The position numbers and the translations under genes were made by a program. Of a stretch of DNA of 64,000 bases, positions 24,046 to 34,689 are shown piece after piece. The notes beneath the pieces are model-generated. The model saw only the letters and a list, made by a program, of their open reading frames with translations. It made no database searches and was not told where the DNA came from. Position 1 is the first letter of the stretch, and every line of letters begins with the position of its first letter. The DNA comes from Catonia carolina (taxonomy: Eukaryota; Arthropoda; Insecta; Hemiptera; Achilidae): positions 1,112,501 to 1,176,500 of the forward strand of contig JAQMRL010000041.1 in the NCBI GenBank assembly GCA_035578175.1, read 5' to 3'.

Positions 24046-24954
24046 TATTTTGAAATTTGAAACTTTATTTACTACTTATTTTGGTACGAATTAGTTTTGA
24101 AAAGATTCCTTTTCACAAAAATAAATGTGAATGAGTCATTACATTTCGAATCGATTTAGTTATTTTTAATCACTCAGTGATATTTTTAAACGTATAGTAA
24201 AGCATCCGCTCTGAGGATAGCAAAGAGCGCTTTTGAAAAGCAAGCGCAATTTTTATTAAAATTAATGTAGAATCATTTTTAACCAGAATATGGACTTGGG
24301 AGACCAACACATGACAGCTCATTCGCCTAAATGCAATAAAAGAATGACATAGTTAAATTACAACTTATATTAAAATTTAAATGACGTTATTACATTTTCC
24401 ATCCGGTATAATTTAAATAAAATTTACAGGGATCCATGTAATTTAATTTATTTTCCATTGTAAGAGTATTTTTACAGTAAAATTTTTTGAATTTTTTCAT
24501 AACAAAACTGCATATAGAAAACTAAAGACGTTTGTATGTTTTCATCTGAAAGTTTTGTATAGGTACTGTCATACTTATATTATTTATATATTTTATTAAA
24601 ATTCTTTAGCTATGAGTGTTATGAAATATTGCTATTTAAATTTTATACAACTTTTTAAATAAATGGTACACGGAAAAGCTTGAATAAATAAAGTAATTTA
24701 AGTTATACAATATAAATTAGTTACTGCTTGTCAATAAAATCTTCGCATAGCTGCTAAGCAGAAAGTATATTAGACCAGTATTGGAGTGGGGGGGAAATTA
24801 ATTAAAAAAAAATAATTGCAAGAACATGATAGCGTATGATTACGGAAGTAAAACTGAGCAGCAGTAAGTAGTAAAAGAGGTGATTTTGAAAAAAGGATAA
24901 ATTCGTTTTTGAGAAAATCACTAAAATGTGTAAAATTGGACGAATAAGCTACTG
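24046..24954. other. No gene seen
   Basis: AT-rich, nothing recognised. Confidence 0.4.
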
Positions 24955-25763
24955 CGAGGGTGGCCAACTTATCCACACATACTCGTAGAACGCGAACAGA
25001 AACAAATAGCAAAATCGGGTGAAAAATAAATTAATGTAAAATTCCTAACCTTCAAAATCATATATTTATTTTTCAACAAAGTCACGTTTAAGCATTCTAC
25101 ACATTTCTCCCAACGTAAAACAAGTTTTTTCATTCCGTCGCTGACAAATTCTTCCGCCGTTTCTTGAACCCTGAACGCAATAGCTGCCTTCACCTCATTA
25201 ACCTAGCTGTATGATTACCCATAAGGTCTCTCTTGAGAAGAGGAAAAAATAAAAATCGCAAGGTGCGAGGTCGGGGGAATAAGGAGGGTGTAGAATTGGT
25301 TTGAACTTCAGGTTTCTCTGAGACTTTTCCAGGTAATCAGTCACATAAAATCGGCGAGCATCCCGAAACACAGTCAGAAAAAGTTTTTCTGCGGATGGTT
25401 GTGTTCTGAAATTTTTCACATTGGGAGAATGTGGGTGATGATATTCAGTGCTCTGTCTTTTGTTCTCGGGGTCGTAATGATGAACCCGTGACTCATCCCT
25501 CGTTACAATATTGAAAAGAAAGTCGTTTCCTTTGTCACGGTAGCGCTTCAAAAGCACATTGTTTAACTCGCGTTGACAAAGCATCAGAACATAAAGCCAT
25601 ACTTCCTCAACTCAAAAAACCACAACTTAATGAACGCAACGTTGTCATACTGCGTAAGCTTATAGAGAAGAAATAATACTTCCAAATGTCACAGGCACGC
25701 TTCTGAAGTTTATTTTGTTCGCGTTCTACAAGCATGTATGCATTAGTTATCAGCCTACCCTCG
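24955..25763 (-). mobile_element. Mariner-family element, internally deleted
   Basis: Terminal repeats of about 48 bp: CGAGGGTGGCCAACTTATCC on the left mirrors the right end, and both contain GTAGAACGCGAACA. TA follows on the right (25764-25765). The left boundary shows a small CTG insertion next to its TA. At 809 bp it is shorter than an autonomous mariner (about 1.3 kb). The only coding content is the broken transposase annotated separately. Confidence 0.75.
24999..25584 (-). pseudogene. Mariner transposase, deletion and frameshift
   Basis: The minus-strand frame 25584-25198 holds the first catalytic region as NIVTRDESRVHHYDPENKRQ (usual TGDETW). It jumps from VTDYLEKSQRNLK straight to HPPYSPDLAPCDFYFF, the third catalytic region. 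The roughly 70-90 residues between, including the second aspartate of the D,D34D triad (HDNA block), are deleted. After a frameshift near 25,195 the C-terminal helix block MKAAIAFRVQETAEEFVSDG follows (25193 downward). The N-terminal helix-turn-helix region is also missing. It cannot make active transposase. It is a different mariner lineage from those at 47.4 and 49.1 kb. Confidence 0.8.
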
Positions 25764-25767
25764 TACT

Positions 25768-26034
25768 TCTGGTTAACAGATTTTGATAAGAATGTTTGTG
25801 TTAGGTTCCGTTGTATCTAACTTTTGTTCCAAGTTTCAACTTCGAATGCTATAATGTTAATAAAATATTTTGGTCAAATGCAAACATACCAATTAGTCAA
25901 AACATATTTATTGGGTTCAGGGTTCTGAAAATGGGTATTTTGGTGAAAACTTTAGGTCAAAAAGTCGACATGAACACAAGACCTACTTTCCTTCCGAACG
26001 TATTTATATACGGCAAGAAAAAGTGAAAAATCTC
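25768..26034 (+). repeat. Family K repeat, 3' part
   Basis: Runs from the 'ATTTTGATAAGAATGTTTGT' block to the terminal GGCAAGAAAAAGTGAAAAA. It is joined directly to the head of the next K copy, giving a head-to-tail arrangement. Confidence 0.75.
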
Positions 26035-26052
26035 ACTAGACTTTTTCTTGCC
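26012..26052. repeat. 13-bp hairpin at the K-K junction
   Basis: GGCAAGAAAAAGT (26012-26024) and ACTTTTTCTTGCC (26040-26052) are perfect reverse complements with a 15-nt loop. They are the tail of one K copy and the head of the next. Confidence 0.9.
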
Positions 26053-26490
26053 AATTTAACAATCAAACATATAACATATAATCATAAGTAAACAATGTAC
26101 AATTTAAAACATAACCTAATTTTACTCATGAGTAAATTGCGAAAAATGAAAATCAACCTCTATTCGAATTATAAATATAAAAAACCCCTAATTGACGCTA
26201 AACTAAATTTTTTGAGTAGAAACAAATTTAAATAAAACTTGTAGGTTCTTTAATTTTCTGTATAACTTTACGTACATACACTTTTGTCGTAAAATGCACA
26301 CTTAGGCCGCATTCTTAAATAAACCATTTTTGCAGATTATAATAGGCAAAATACAAAAATCACTACCGATCCTAAAATAAGCGTCTACAACAAGCGCTGC
26401 AGAAAAAGAAAGCGTTTTATTTTTGAAATAAAGGTTGTAGGTTGTTTAATTTTGTACAACTTCAATTATAGTCAACATGCTTTTGCTCTA

Positions 26491-26521
26491 AAACACTGTG
26501 ACACCTTTTGTCACAGTGTTT
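26491..26521. repeat. 12-bp perfect hairpin at L terminus
   Basis: AAACACTGTGAC (26491-26502) pairs with GTCACAGTGTTT (26510-26521) around a 7-nt loop, exactly where the L sequence begins inside K. Confidence 0.85.
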
Positions 26522-27258
26522 GTTTCTGGATCTGGTTATAATAAATAATTAACAAACTGTCATTAGAATTACAATCAAGTATTTATTTCACACTATAAAT
26601 TACAATTTATAACTTTACTTAAATCTACAAATAAATTACAATTAGGCTACTACAATTAAATTGATAATTATAATAAATAATAAACACTAATTATAATAAA
26701 ATAATGACTCTAAATGAACTCAACCAGTAACTAGATTATCTCGCACTTAATTTAAATAAATCCTATTTACAAACGATTTTACGATATTTACAAATAGGCT
26801 GGACTTTTCACAAACTTATCTGTTACACAGCATAATTTACTTACTGAGTGACGATTCGAGACTGACTAACTCAAAACGGCCGCTAAACCGAACTTTTTAA
26901 GTCTACCTACCAGACTTATAAAAATATTCTAGAATGCCAAAAAATTAAAATACAAAGTTTTCCTGTCGGGTTCTGAAAGTCTCTTACAAAAAGATAAATA
27001 AAGTTAGGTAATAAAGTTAGGATTGAATACAGAGTTACGACACCATTAGAAAAGAGCAAATTCTCTAAATAGATATACAAACCTTTTAGGTAGCCGTCAC
27101 AACAATAGGCCTACACTAAAAAATTTGTAAGGAATATTTCTTACCATTTCTTGGAACTAACCTGATTTAACATCTAATATTATTTACATTAACACCTCTA
27201 CAAACTCGGTCTTACTAGAGAATTCTGAAACTAATACCTACTTTTAGATATTGTCACA
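26497..27258 (-). repeat. Family L LTR-like repeat inserted in K
   Basis: Starts TGTGACACC and ends ATTGTCACA on the plus strand, so both ends carry TGTGACA in inverted orientation, as LTR ends do. Being inside a K copy makes both boundaries visible and gives a length of about 762 bp. Internal blocks match the copies at 953, 5969 and 21409. No target duplication is apparent. TAGGCCTA at 27106-27113. Confidence 0.6.
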
Positions 27259-27735
27259 ATTTTTAAAAAAGGCAGCAATGTTTTTTACTTCGGAAGCAGA
27301 GCTCTCTGAAGAATTTCAGCAGACACAGCGGTTACTGTATCTTGTAGAGCATAAAAAAGTGTAGTAAAAAATTAGGTGACTAAAGGAACTCGTTGTACAA
27401 GTTTTTGAGAAAATTCAAAATATTTGACAAATTACACGTATAACCTACTATTTCCGCTTGACCGATTTTGATATAAATGTTTGTTGTCGGGTCCGCTCTG
27501 TGGTACCTAACTTAAGTTCCAAGTTTCATCTTCGTACACTACTATGTTTATGAAATATTCACACAAACACACACAAAGATCAATCGGTAAAAACATAGTT
27601 TTTGGGTTCAGGTATTTTTGGTTTAAATGTAGTTTCTGAGAAAAATTGATTTCGAATAATCGACATGAAAACAATACTTTTTCCGCATATAGTCTATAAC
27701 CTACATATAGGGCAGCAAAAAGTAAAAAAATGCGT

Positions 27736-28780
27736 AAATTGATAATAAATTATATAAGGTTAAAGAATAAATATAAAATTCATTGCTTCCAGTTTAGCTT
27801 ACTAATATCATTTTCATTTATTGTGTGTGTACGACGAAGATGACATTATCGAAAAGCATATGCTTATCGACAACGTCATCGTAATTTATTTTATGTCAGT
27901 GTATGTAAAACACATCTTGAATATAAAAGATACTAAATCACAGTTGGAACGTGTTAAAACTGCCTATCTAACAAGAGCGTTGTATTTTTCATTTACGGTT
28001 ATCTAATGTGTATTCAATTTTTACTTTATCGTAAACTATCTAAAGTTAGCAGTGAAATATTGTTGGGACGGGACAAAATTGTCCGTGTCCGGATATCAGG
28101 AGAGTTTTTTAATTTTAATCATTTGTACCTTGATTGTTTGAGGTAGATACAGCGGAAATATTCACAAAACAAAACTCTCAGGTGTAGTAAATAAAACTAG
28201 CAAGACAAGTCAAGATTAGACATTATAATGCTGTAATAAAACCTGTGTGTCTCTACGCGATTGAGTGCCTTAGAATGACCGGTAATGCTGATATCACAGA
28301 AGCAGAAATATACTAAACGATGTTTTTATTATTTTGTAATTTTCAAAAAACTTGAGGTGTGGCTTGCTCTGCTTGCACTATTTTCGCCTCTTCCACTCAC
28401 GTGAATCGATACTATTCTTTTACTGCCCATCCAGCTGTTAATCATCGCTGACTTACCTTTAACTATCACAAAGAGTCTGTAAGAGGGGAAACTCTGTCCC
28501 AGTCTTCAATTGGCGCATGCGCTTCAGAAATTTTTCACTATGTTGTTCTGTTATACATTATCGTTTATACTTTGTAATAAACGATATTAATACTAAAAAT
28601 TGTAAGAGTATTATACGTATTCCACTTAACTTTAGAACCAGTATAAACAAAACATTTGAGCGTACGGTTGGAAGAATAAGAATAATGTGACCGACGGTCT
28701 GTATTCGACTACTAGGCGCCAGTCACGAATTATGTTATATTGTAGTATTATAATAGTGATATTCTAGAAACCCATAATTC
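27736..28780. other. No gene recognised
   Basis: A 61-codon plus-strand frame at 27821 (start MCVYDEDDIIEKHMLI) is unrecognised. A GC-richer patch at 28360-28520 has no feature I can name. Confidence 0.35.
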
Positions 28781-28870
28781 TGCCCAAAACAGACAGGTGA
28801 AAAAAAGAATAACTCCAAAAAAGTAAAAATAATAACTCCAAAAAAGAATTCTGCCCAAAACAAACAGGTG
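28781..28870 (+). repeat. Local ~66-bp tandem duplication
   Basis: ATTCTGCCCAAAACAGACAGGTG recurs 66 bp later with one change, and ATAACTCCAAAAAAG occurs twice between. It lies at the 5' edge of M copy 4 and duplicates that edge. Confidence 0.75.
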
Positions 28871-29251
28871 GAGTGTCAAATTATTTAAACTCACTATGTT
28901 CGTTGCAGGGCTAAAATAAATAGTTCTGTTTCTTATCACATGGTCAGCCAATTAAATGACTGAATCATTTAAGAACAGAAGAGGTAGAGGTGTAAAATAC
29001 ACTAATCAGAGTTATCTTCTCTGAAAGTAATGAATTTCATTATACAGCCAGACCCTGTGGTGAATAAAGTGAAGGTGTCATTTGCAGAGTGGAAAATATG
29101 TGCTTTTCAGAGGGCCCGGCATGCTGATAAGTGTACTTTTCCACTCAGTGAGGAAGGCAATGGTAAACCACCTCACTCTTCGTTTTACTTAGTAAAACCT
29201 CTACAGGTTCAAACCAGCCTTTTGGCTGATGACCTAAGCAACACATTCTAG
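28845..29251 (+). repeat. Family M repeat, copy 4
   Basis: Best-preserved copy. A 73-codon frame (29030-29251, start MNFIIQPDPVVNKVKVSFAE) is open, as in copy 2. Without purifying-selection evidence I treat it as a repeat, not a gene. An L copy in the same orientation follows. Confidence 0.75.
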
Positions 29252-29399
29252 AAACAGTTTAAATAACAAACTTTGTAAGAAATTAAGTGTAATGTAACAA
29301 GAGTAATGGATGGTCGATGACTAAAATGTGTTTCAAGGAAGTTCTTGAAAGCTTAGTCGAACTAGTGTGAAATACGGGGAATGGGTCTTCGTTATGCCT

Positions 29400-29870
29400 A
29401 TTATTGATCATATCTACGATGTTGTGGATTGATTTGGTTAGGTGGAGAAGTGTCAGAAGGGTCTCGATTGTTTGAAAAACTATCAGACTGCAGATATAAA
29501 AAAAGTTTGCGTTTATGTTGTCAGTCAGTTAGTACTTGAACCTAACAAAATTAGTGTTGCCGGGCCTAATCTACAAAATATCTTTATTGGAACGGTTCTA
29601 AATTACGTTAATAGTGCATGTGCATACGGGCAGTAGTAGCATGTGGTTGTGAACAGGAAAATCATTGTTTTTATTGTATAAACTATTTTATTTTAAGCTT
29701 AGAGTTTTGTGATTAATTTAAATAATTTAATTGTAATTTGTGGGTAGTCTAAGCATAATAATTAATTTGTAATATGTACTGTATTCTTATCAAGAAATAA
29801 TTATTATAAATTCAAAAGAATTTTCTTTGTAATTTATTATACCCAGATCCTAAAAGAACGTTCGCGTAAG
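29400..29870 (+). repeat. Family L LTR-like repeat, plus orientation
   Basis: Reverse-oriented counterpart of the other L copies: GTGCATACGGGCAGTAGTAG block, then AT-rich sequence with TTCTTTGTAATTTATTATACC, then CAGATCCTAAAAGAAC. In this orientation AATAAA-like words precede the terminal block, as expected for an LTR sense strand. Confidence 0.5.
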
Positions 29871-31040
29871 TTTATTAAATATTTACGTTTATGTCTACTG
29901 CTAGCATAGTGATAGGCTACTTCGGTGCTTCGTGTGAGTAAGTAAGTACTTTAACTATAAAAATAAAATTGTGATTTTGTCTGTACATTTCAAAATGCCC
30001 CAAATTTAGCTTCTACGACAGATCTACCCAGTAAACGCTGAAAAACGTTCAGCTGAATTTTTATATGTTTGTCTGTTTGTATGTTACGGCATCACACAAG
30101 AACCACTGAACGAAATTCAATAAATTTCGGTATTTAGGTTCGGGACATAATCGAAATTAAAATAGGCTATACACTTTTTAATACTTCGAAGGGGCGGGGG
30201 AGTTCAGAGGGTGGGGTAAACAAAAAACTACGAATATCTCCGTTAAAATTCAATGTAACAAAAAATGTTATGTATAATCGAAATTACGAAACGTTTAAAT
30301 ACAAATACTAAGTAAAATTTATACTTTGATTTTTCATTTTCATGCTTAATAACGGAGATATTACCAATATTTATAAAAATAAACATTGTAACTTTTTTAG
30401 AAACCAAAATAAACAGAACAATAAACATAGGCCTAGGGCGCTGCCAATATTTATTCCGAAGCTCTGTTTATTTACCTACCACCACAACCATCCCTTACAG
30501 GACACACCCTTTCTCGGTCACATTACCAAAACGAATGACAGTCACCTTAGTAGTTAACCATCGTAGAGTGTTCCTATGGTGGTTTACCTTTCATTTAACG
30601 GTATCACAACAGCAATTTTTATTGCTCTGTAGCGAATAATTAAATTACCTTCAGTTACATTACACACTCGGATTTGTGTGAGTAAATCTTTAAAACATCA
30701 TTTTTCATTGTTTTATAATAAGTAGTATATTTATTTATGTAAAATAATACAAATTAATTTTTGTGAAAATATTTTTGTGGAATCTGTTTGGGTTTCGCTC
30801 ACACACATACCCATGATCTCCAGTAAACAAAACTGGCTCTCTGAGGTCCCGCCTCTATTAACAATTTCATTACTGTTGTACACATTGTGTTTCGATTCTT
30901 TCAATTTCATCTTATATTACTTCTTTTGTTGGTAATAGATTTGAAGCTTTTACAAGTACTGGTATTCTTTTTTAGTTTGTTTTCTTTACTCCTAGATATC
31001 TCTTAACTCCGTACGCTATGGTTTTTTCTTATGTCGAAGA
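29871..31040. other. No gene recognised
   Basis: A block at 30055-30240 (TATGTTTGTCTGTTTGTATG, followed by 'CACTGAACGAAATTC') looks like non-coding repeat DNA, but no second copy is in the window. TAGGCCTA at 30428-30435. Confidence 0.35.
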
Positions 31041-31049
31041 TATTTGTGC

Positions 31050-31525
31050 CTTCGCGGAAGAGGTCATCCTTGACCAAAGTTACAAGACGTGCCAAAATTA
31101 TAAAATTAAACAGGGCTAACGAGAGCCAAGAAGCTACTACATCAAAGCTAAAAACAAATCGAGAGACGCTTAGTCATACCGCCAAATTGAACCCCTAAAA
31201 CCATGTGAAAAACTACTGGTGTATCAACGAGTCCACCAAGTTTTTGTCCGCAGAATTGAGTGCTCTGAAACCCGTTTCAGTTGCCTGAAGGCTAACAGGG
31301 CGAGACACTCACGACTATGCGAGGCCGACTCTGTTGAAGAACATAAACTGCGATTGGCGTCTCAACAGGTCCATCAGGCTTCTATTCGCAGAATTGAGTG
31401 CTCTAAAGCCCATTCTAATCGCCCTTGAGGCTGACAGGAAAATACAATCCCAATTTCGCGAGGCCAAGTTTGTTGATGAACGTAAATTACGTTTAACGTC
31501 TCAACAAATTATTGAGTTAATGTGA
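31050..31525 (+). pseudogene. Degenerate basic-repeat ORF (mobile-element type)
   Basis: Three frames together encode imperfect repeats of a short arginine- and serine-rich unit: KRSSLTKVTRRAKIIKLNRA, later ANRARHSRLCEADSVEEHKL and then EADRKIQSQFREAKFVDERK. Units of the type 'R.R.SR..E...ER..RL..' are common in N-terminal regions of proteins carried by Helitron- and PIF1-helicase-associated elements in insects. The frame changes at least twice and meets a stop near 31,197, so it is not functional as read. No helicase or Rep motif is visible nearby. Both the identification and its boundaries are tentative. Confidence 0.35.
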
Positions 31526-32544
31526 ATACATTGAGTTATATTATCATATTCTCAATGAAGGTTATTTAACATTTACATAAGCAATCATTTTTGTTGAAAA
31601 TTAAAAATTAATTACGCTTCTGAAAATAATAAAGCGCTGCGTATCTTGATTTAAAGACATTAAGATCTCGCTTTTATTTTATGTGCAACTGTTTTTTCTT
31701 CATTATTAATAATTCTAACATTGAAAGGAGGTAGATAACAATGAATGATTAAAGAATATCAGACCTGACAGGGATCGAACTCGGTACACCAACAAAACCT
31801 TCCACAGCACCAAGAAAACCGTTCTAAGAAAGGGTATTTTAGCGAATCGTAAATATTATCACCCTTAAAAAAGATTTCAATATAATGTGATTTTTCTCTC
31901 ACCGTTGGGATGACCCGCGCTTATTTTCTGTAACTACAACTACGCTTCTAATCATAGCAGAGCAACTCGAACGTTTACAACAGTTACAAAGATAAGCGAA
32001 ATGAATTATGACATCAAAATTTTGTCAGAGAATTTGATTTCATTCCCTATTAAGGGCAAAAATGAACGTTTGCTCTACATAACAAAGTTTTATTCATTGT
32101 ATAGTATTTGGTTTGAATCAGCAACTCCTACGATTTCCAATGTTTCATATATATTTGTTATGAATCGAATATTGCTGGAGTACATCATTAGAGCTTCATG
32201 TATTAACAAACTTTCATGTAACTTACTTTTTAGTTAATTATCCAAGTTCTATAATCAGTTTTGAACTGGTCGTTATTTTTCTCACCGTGCGTTTCGAATG
32301 TTCTTGACAACTCTACTTTGACTTAGAACAAGAACCTTCCTCCGGATATGCCACAAACAATAAACGAAGTTTTCCCACATTCAGGAAAATCGTCATATCA
32401 TTAAATAGCATGCGGTTTACATTAATTTGTCTTTTGTTCTAATTAATTGTTTTATTTGTCTGGTGTTTATGCGAAGCTCACAATCCAGCATCAGATTCGT
32501 ATGTTAGAAAAATTAATGTACTGCAACGTTTAATCCAACGTTCT
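31526..32544. other. No gene recognised
   Basis: Apart from the tRNA-like block at 31760-31830, a 78-codon frame at 32001-32237 is open but unrecognised and AT-driven. Confidence 0.35.
31760..31830 (-). mobile_element. tRNA-like block, likely second SINE family
   Basis: The minus strand reads TTCTTGGTGCTGTGGAAGG (A-box-like) then, about 30 nt on, CCGAGTTCGATCCCTGTCAG (a good B-box, GTTCGATCC). The acceptor stem does not fold convincingly into a true tRNA. A SINE head or tRNA pseudogene is more likely. It is unrelated to the SINE at 2.8 kb. Confidence 0.4.
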
Positions 32545-32700
32545 TTTGGGATCTGATTATAATAAAGAATAACTAAACTCTTTTAATCTCATAACATTTA
32601 TTTACGTAGTTTAATAATAAATTACATTCAATTGTTGTGCTTAGATGGCTAATTAAGTACAATTTAACTTACTTAGACTAGGTTAATTACAAAAATGTTA
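32545..32700 (-). repeat. Family L LTR-like fragment
   Basis: TTCTTTTGGGATCTGATTATAATAAAG followed by an AT-rich block matches the first ~150 bp of L. Confidence 0.5.
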
Positions 32701-32929
32701 TTGTATTTGCAAATAAACCGCAAAAAAAATTTCTGTTTTATTTTTTGTATGTGTTGATTTAATTAAACATAAATTTTTTAAACTTTGTGTTTGTTTATTA
32801 TTGGCCTATTTTACATAATTCTCTTCAGAATTAAAATTTCTTCAAGTTTTGCTTAATAAATTTACACATTTATTAGCCATTTAACACAGTTATTGTTCTT
32901 CAAACCTAAAAAAAACGTATTTTTATTCA

Positions 32930-33236
32930 GAGATTTGTCCGTTTTTCATTGAATATTGCAAAAACACTGGTGATATGGTTTTGGAACTTATTTTATTCAA
33001 TTTTTCGGGTCGAAATATATAAGAAATCATCAAATCTACTAATAAAATTTGGTTCGTAGACCTCTAGGATGACTTTATTTAGGCGTATGTTTTGAACCCA
33101 GGCCGAAATCTTTCGCTAGCCGTAACTCGCTAACGAAGCGTTTCCGGACCCATGTTTACATGAACTTTTTTCAATATTTTGATGAGAGGAAACCACCTTA
33201 GAAGTTTGTCGGGTTACTCGTGAGACACCCTGTATA
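32930..33236. repeat. Family F foldback fragment
   Basis: Contains TTTCGCTAGCCGTAACTCGC and TAACGAAGCGTTTCCGGACC and ends CACCCTGTATA. It corresponds to the outer ~300 bp of the right arm of the palindrome at 4290-5296, diverged. Its end shows the fuller terminus CACCCTG next to TATA. Confidence 0.65.
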
Positions 33237-34685
33237 TAACGGAGAGGGGTTTTGGCTGATGATTTAAGTTTGTAAAAAGAATACGAGGGAGTAATTTATG
33301 ATAGATTACCCTTTAGGTAGATCTATCCTCCACTAATGTTATTCAGTAATAATATGTACTTAATATTGTTTTGTCCTACAATTAGTTTAGTCTATTTGCA
33401 ATTTTATTTTAAAAATTCCATTAAAATTGATTTGTTCTTAAGTCATACTGAAAATGTAACAAACGAACAAATGGTTTGGTCAAAAATATTTTGTGATTCA
33501 ATCGTTGAATTTAATCATGTTATGTTCAAAGCTTAGTTTAGTGGAAAGAGAGGATATAATTTTGTAAAAACCCACATCAAGATTGGTCTATTTTCAAATT
33601 ATTGAGCCTCCTGGCATTGTTGACTATGTAAAATCTAAAAATAGTGGATATTATACTAACATATGTTTTCGAATGAATACAATACGGCATTGAGTATTAG
33701 AGGGAAAACTTTTGAAGTTCAGTCTAATTATGTATTCATTATTGTTTGGATAAATAATGAGAAATACAAACGAACGTGGTGTAATAAAATAATTATGTTA
33801 CCGATTAAAATTAAGGTTGATAAACTTTTCTGCTATAATTGTTATTAAGAGCAATTAATTAATTTAAAAATTAAAAATGAATGTCCAATTCATTTAAGTG
33901 CTTCATTGAAAAAAGAAATACTAGCCTACTCTATTCATACGCTTACTAATATTAAATAAATGTTAAAACATCCGCCGTACAATTACAGAAAATCATTTGA
34001 GATGAAGACGGAAGAAGGGTGAGTGCTTATAAAGAAAACATCCAATACGCCCTCACGGAATTAGGCCTTTTAACACAAATGACAGCTTCCATTCCAAAAA
34101 AAAAATAACCTACAATGGAAAATATACCATTCGTGTGGAAATATTTTTCTTTATTTCCGTTTGCCATGAAAATTCGTAAGTTACTGTCCATGTCTGAACT
34201 CGTAAAACCCCAACACAGTTAATAGTAATAATTTAGCAAAATATATAAAAAAATTGTAAACGAGAGTTTGTCGTTTTATCTAAAATTTAATACAAACAAC
34301 TTTTGTCAATATAAACTGTTTCTGGGAATTTAAGTTACAAATTTTTTCATCCCATCCACTTAATTTTTTTCTAAATGAAACTTTAAAATGACTTCTAGTT
34401 TATTCCATGAAAGTCTTATGTGGATTGGATCAGTGCTTTAGATTTACAAAGCAAACCATTTTAAGACGATTTCATGTTAAAATTTATTGCCCTGTAAAAA
34501 TTGAACGATTTAATGGTTTTTTGGTTATTTTAATGAATATTTATAAACCTTTATCTCTTATACACAAGTGCAAACCCTTACTCACTGATTCACGTCTTGA
34601 AGACGTGGTTTGATACAAATCTGCTCATAATGAACGGCCAGCTAACAATCTTTTTGGTCTACCCTTCAGTGACCGACTCGGCTGA
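33237..34685. other. No gene recognised
   Basis: Three plus-strand frames of 61-68 codons (33336, 33663, 34407) are AT-driven and unrecognised. Confidence 0.35.
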
Positions 34686-34689
34686 GCAA

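Larger units (their letters stand above)
26035..27735 (+). repeat. Family K repeat split by an L insertion
   Basis: The head part 26035-26496 ends near 'GCTCTAAAAC' and the tail part 27259-27735 resumes at the 'AAAAAGGCAGCAATG' block and ends GCAAAAAGTAAAAA. The intervening ~760 bp are an L copy. Without it this is a nearly full-length K of ~0.94 kb. A CA-rich run lies at 27555-27577. Confidence 0.7.

Noticed and set aside
29030..29251. 73-codon frame in M repeats as a conserved small gene
   Set aside because: Open in copies at 29030 and 19412 but broken in copies 1 and 3. No clear third-position bias between open copies; better explained as a repeat.
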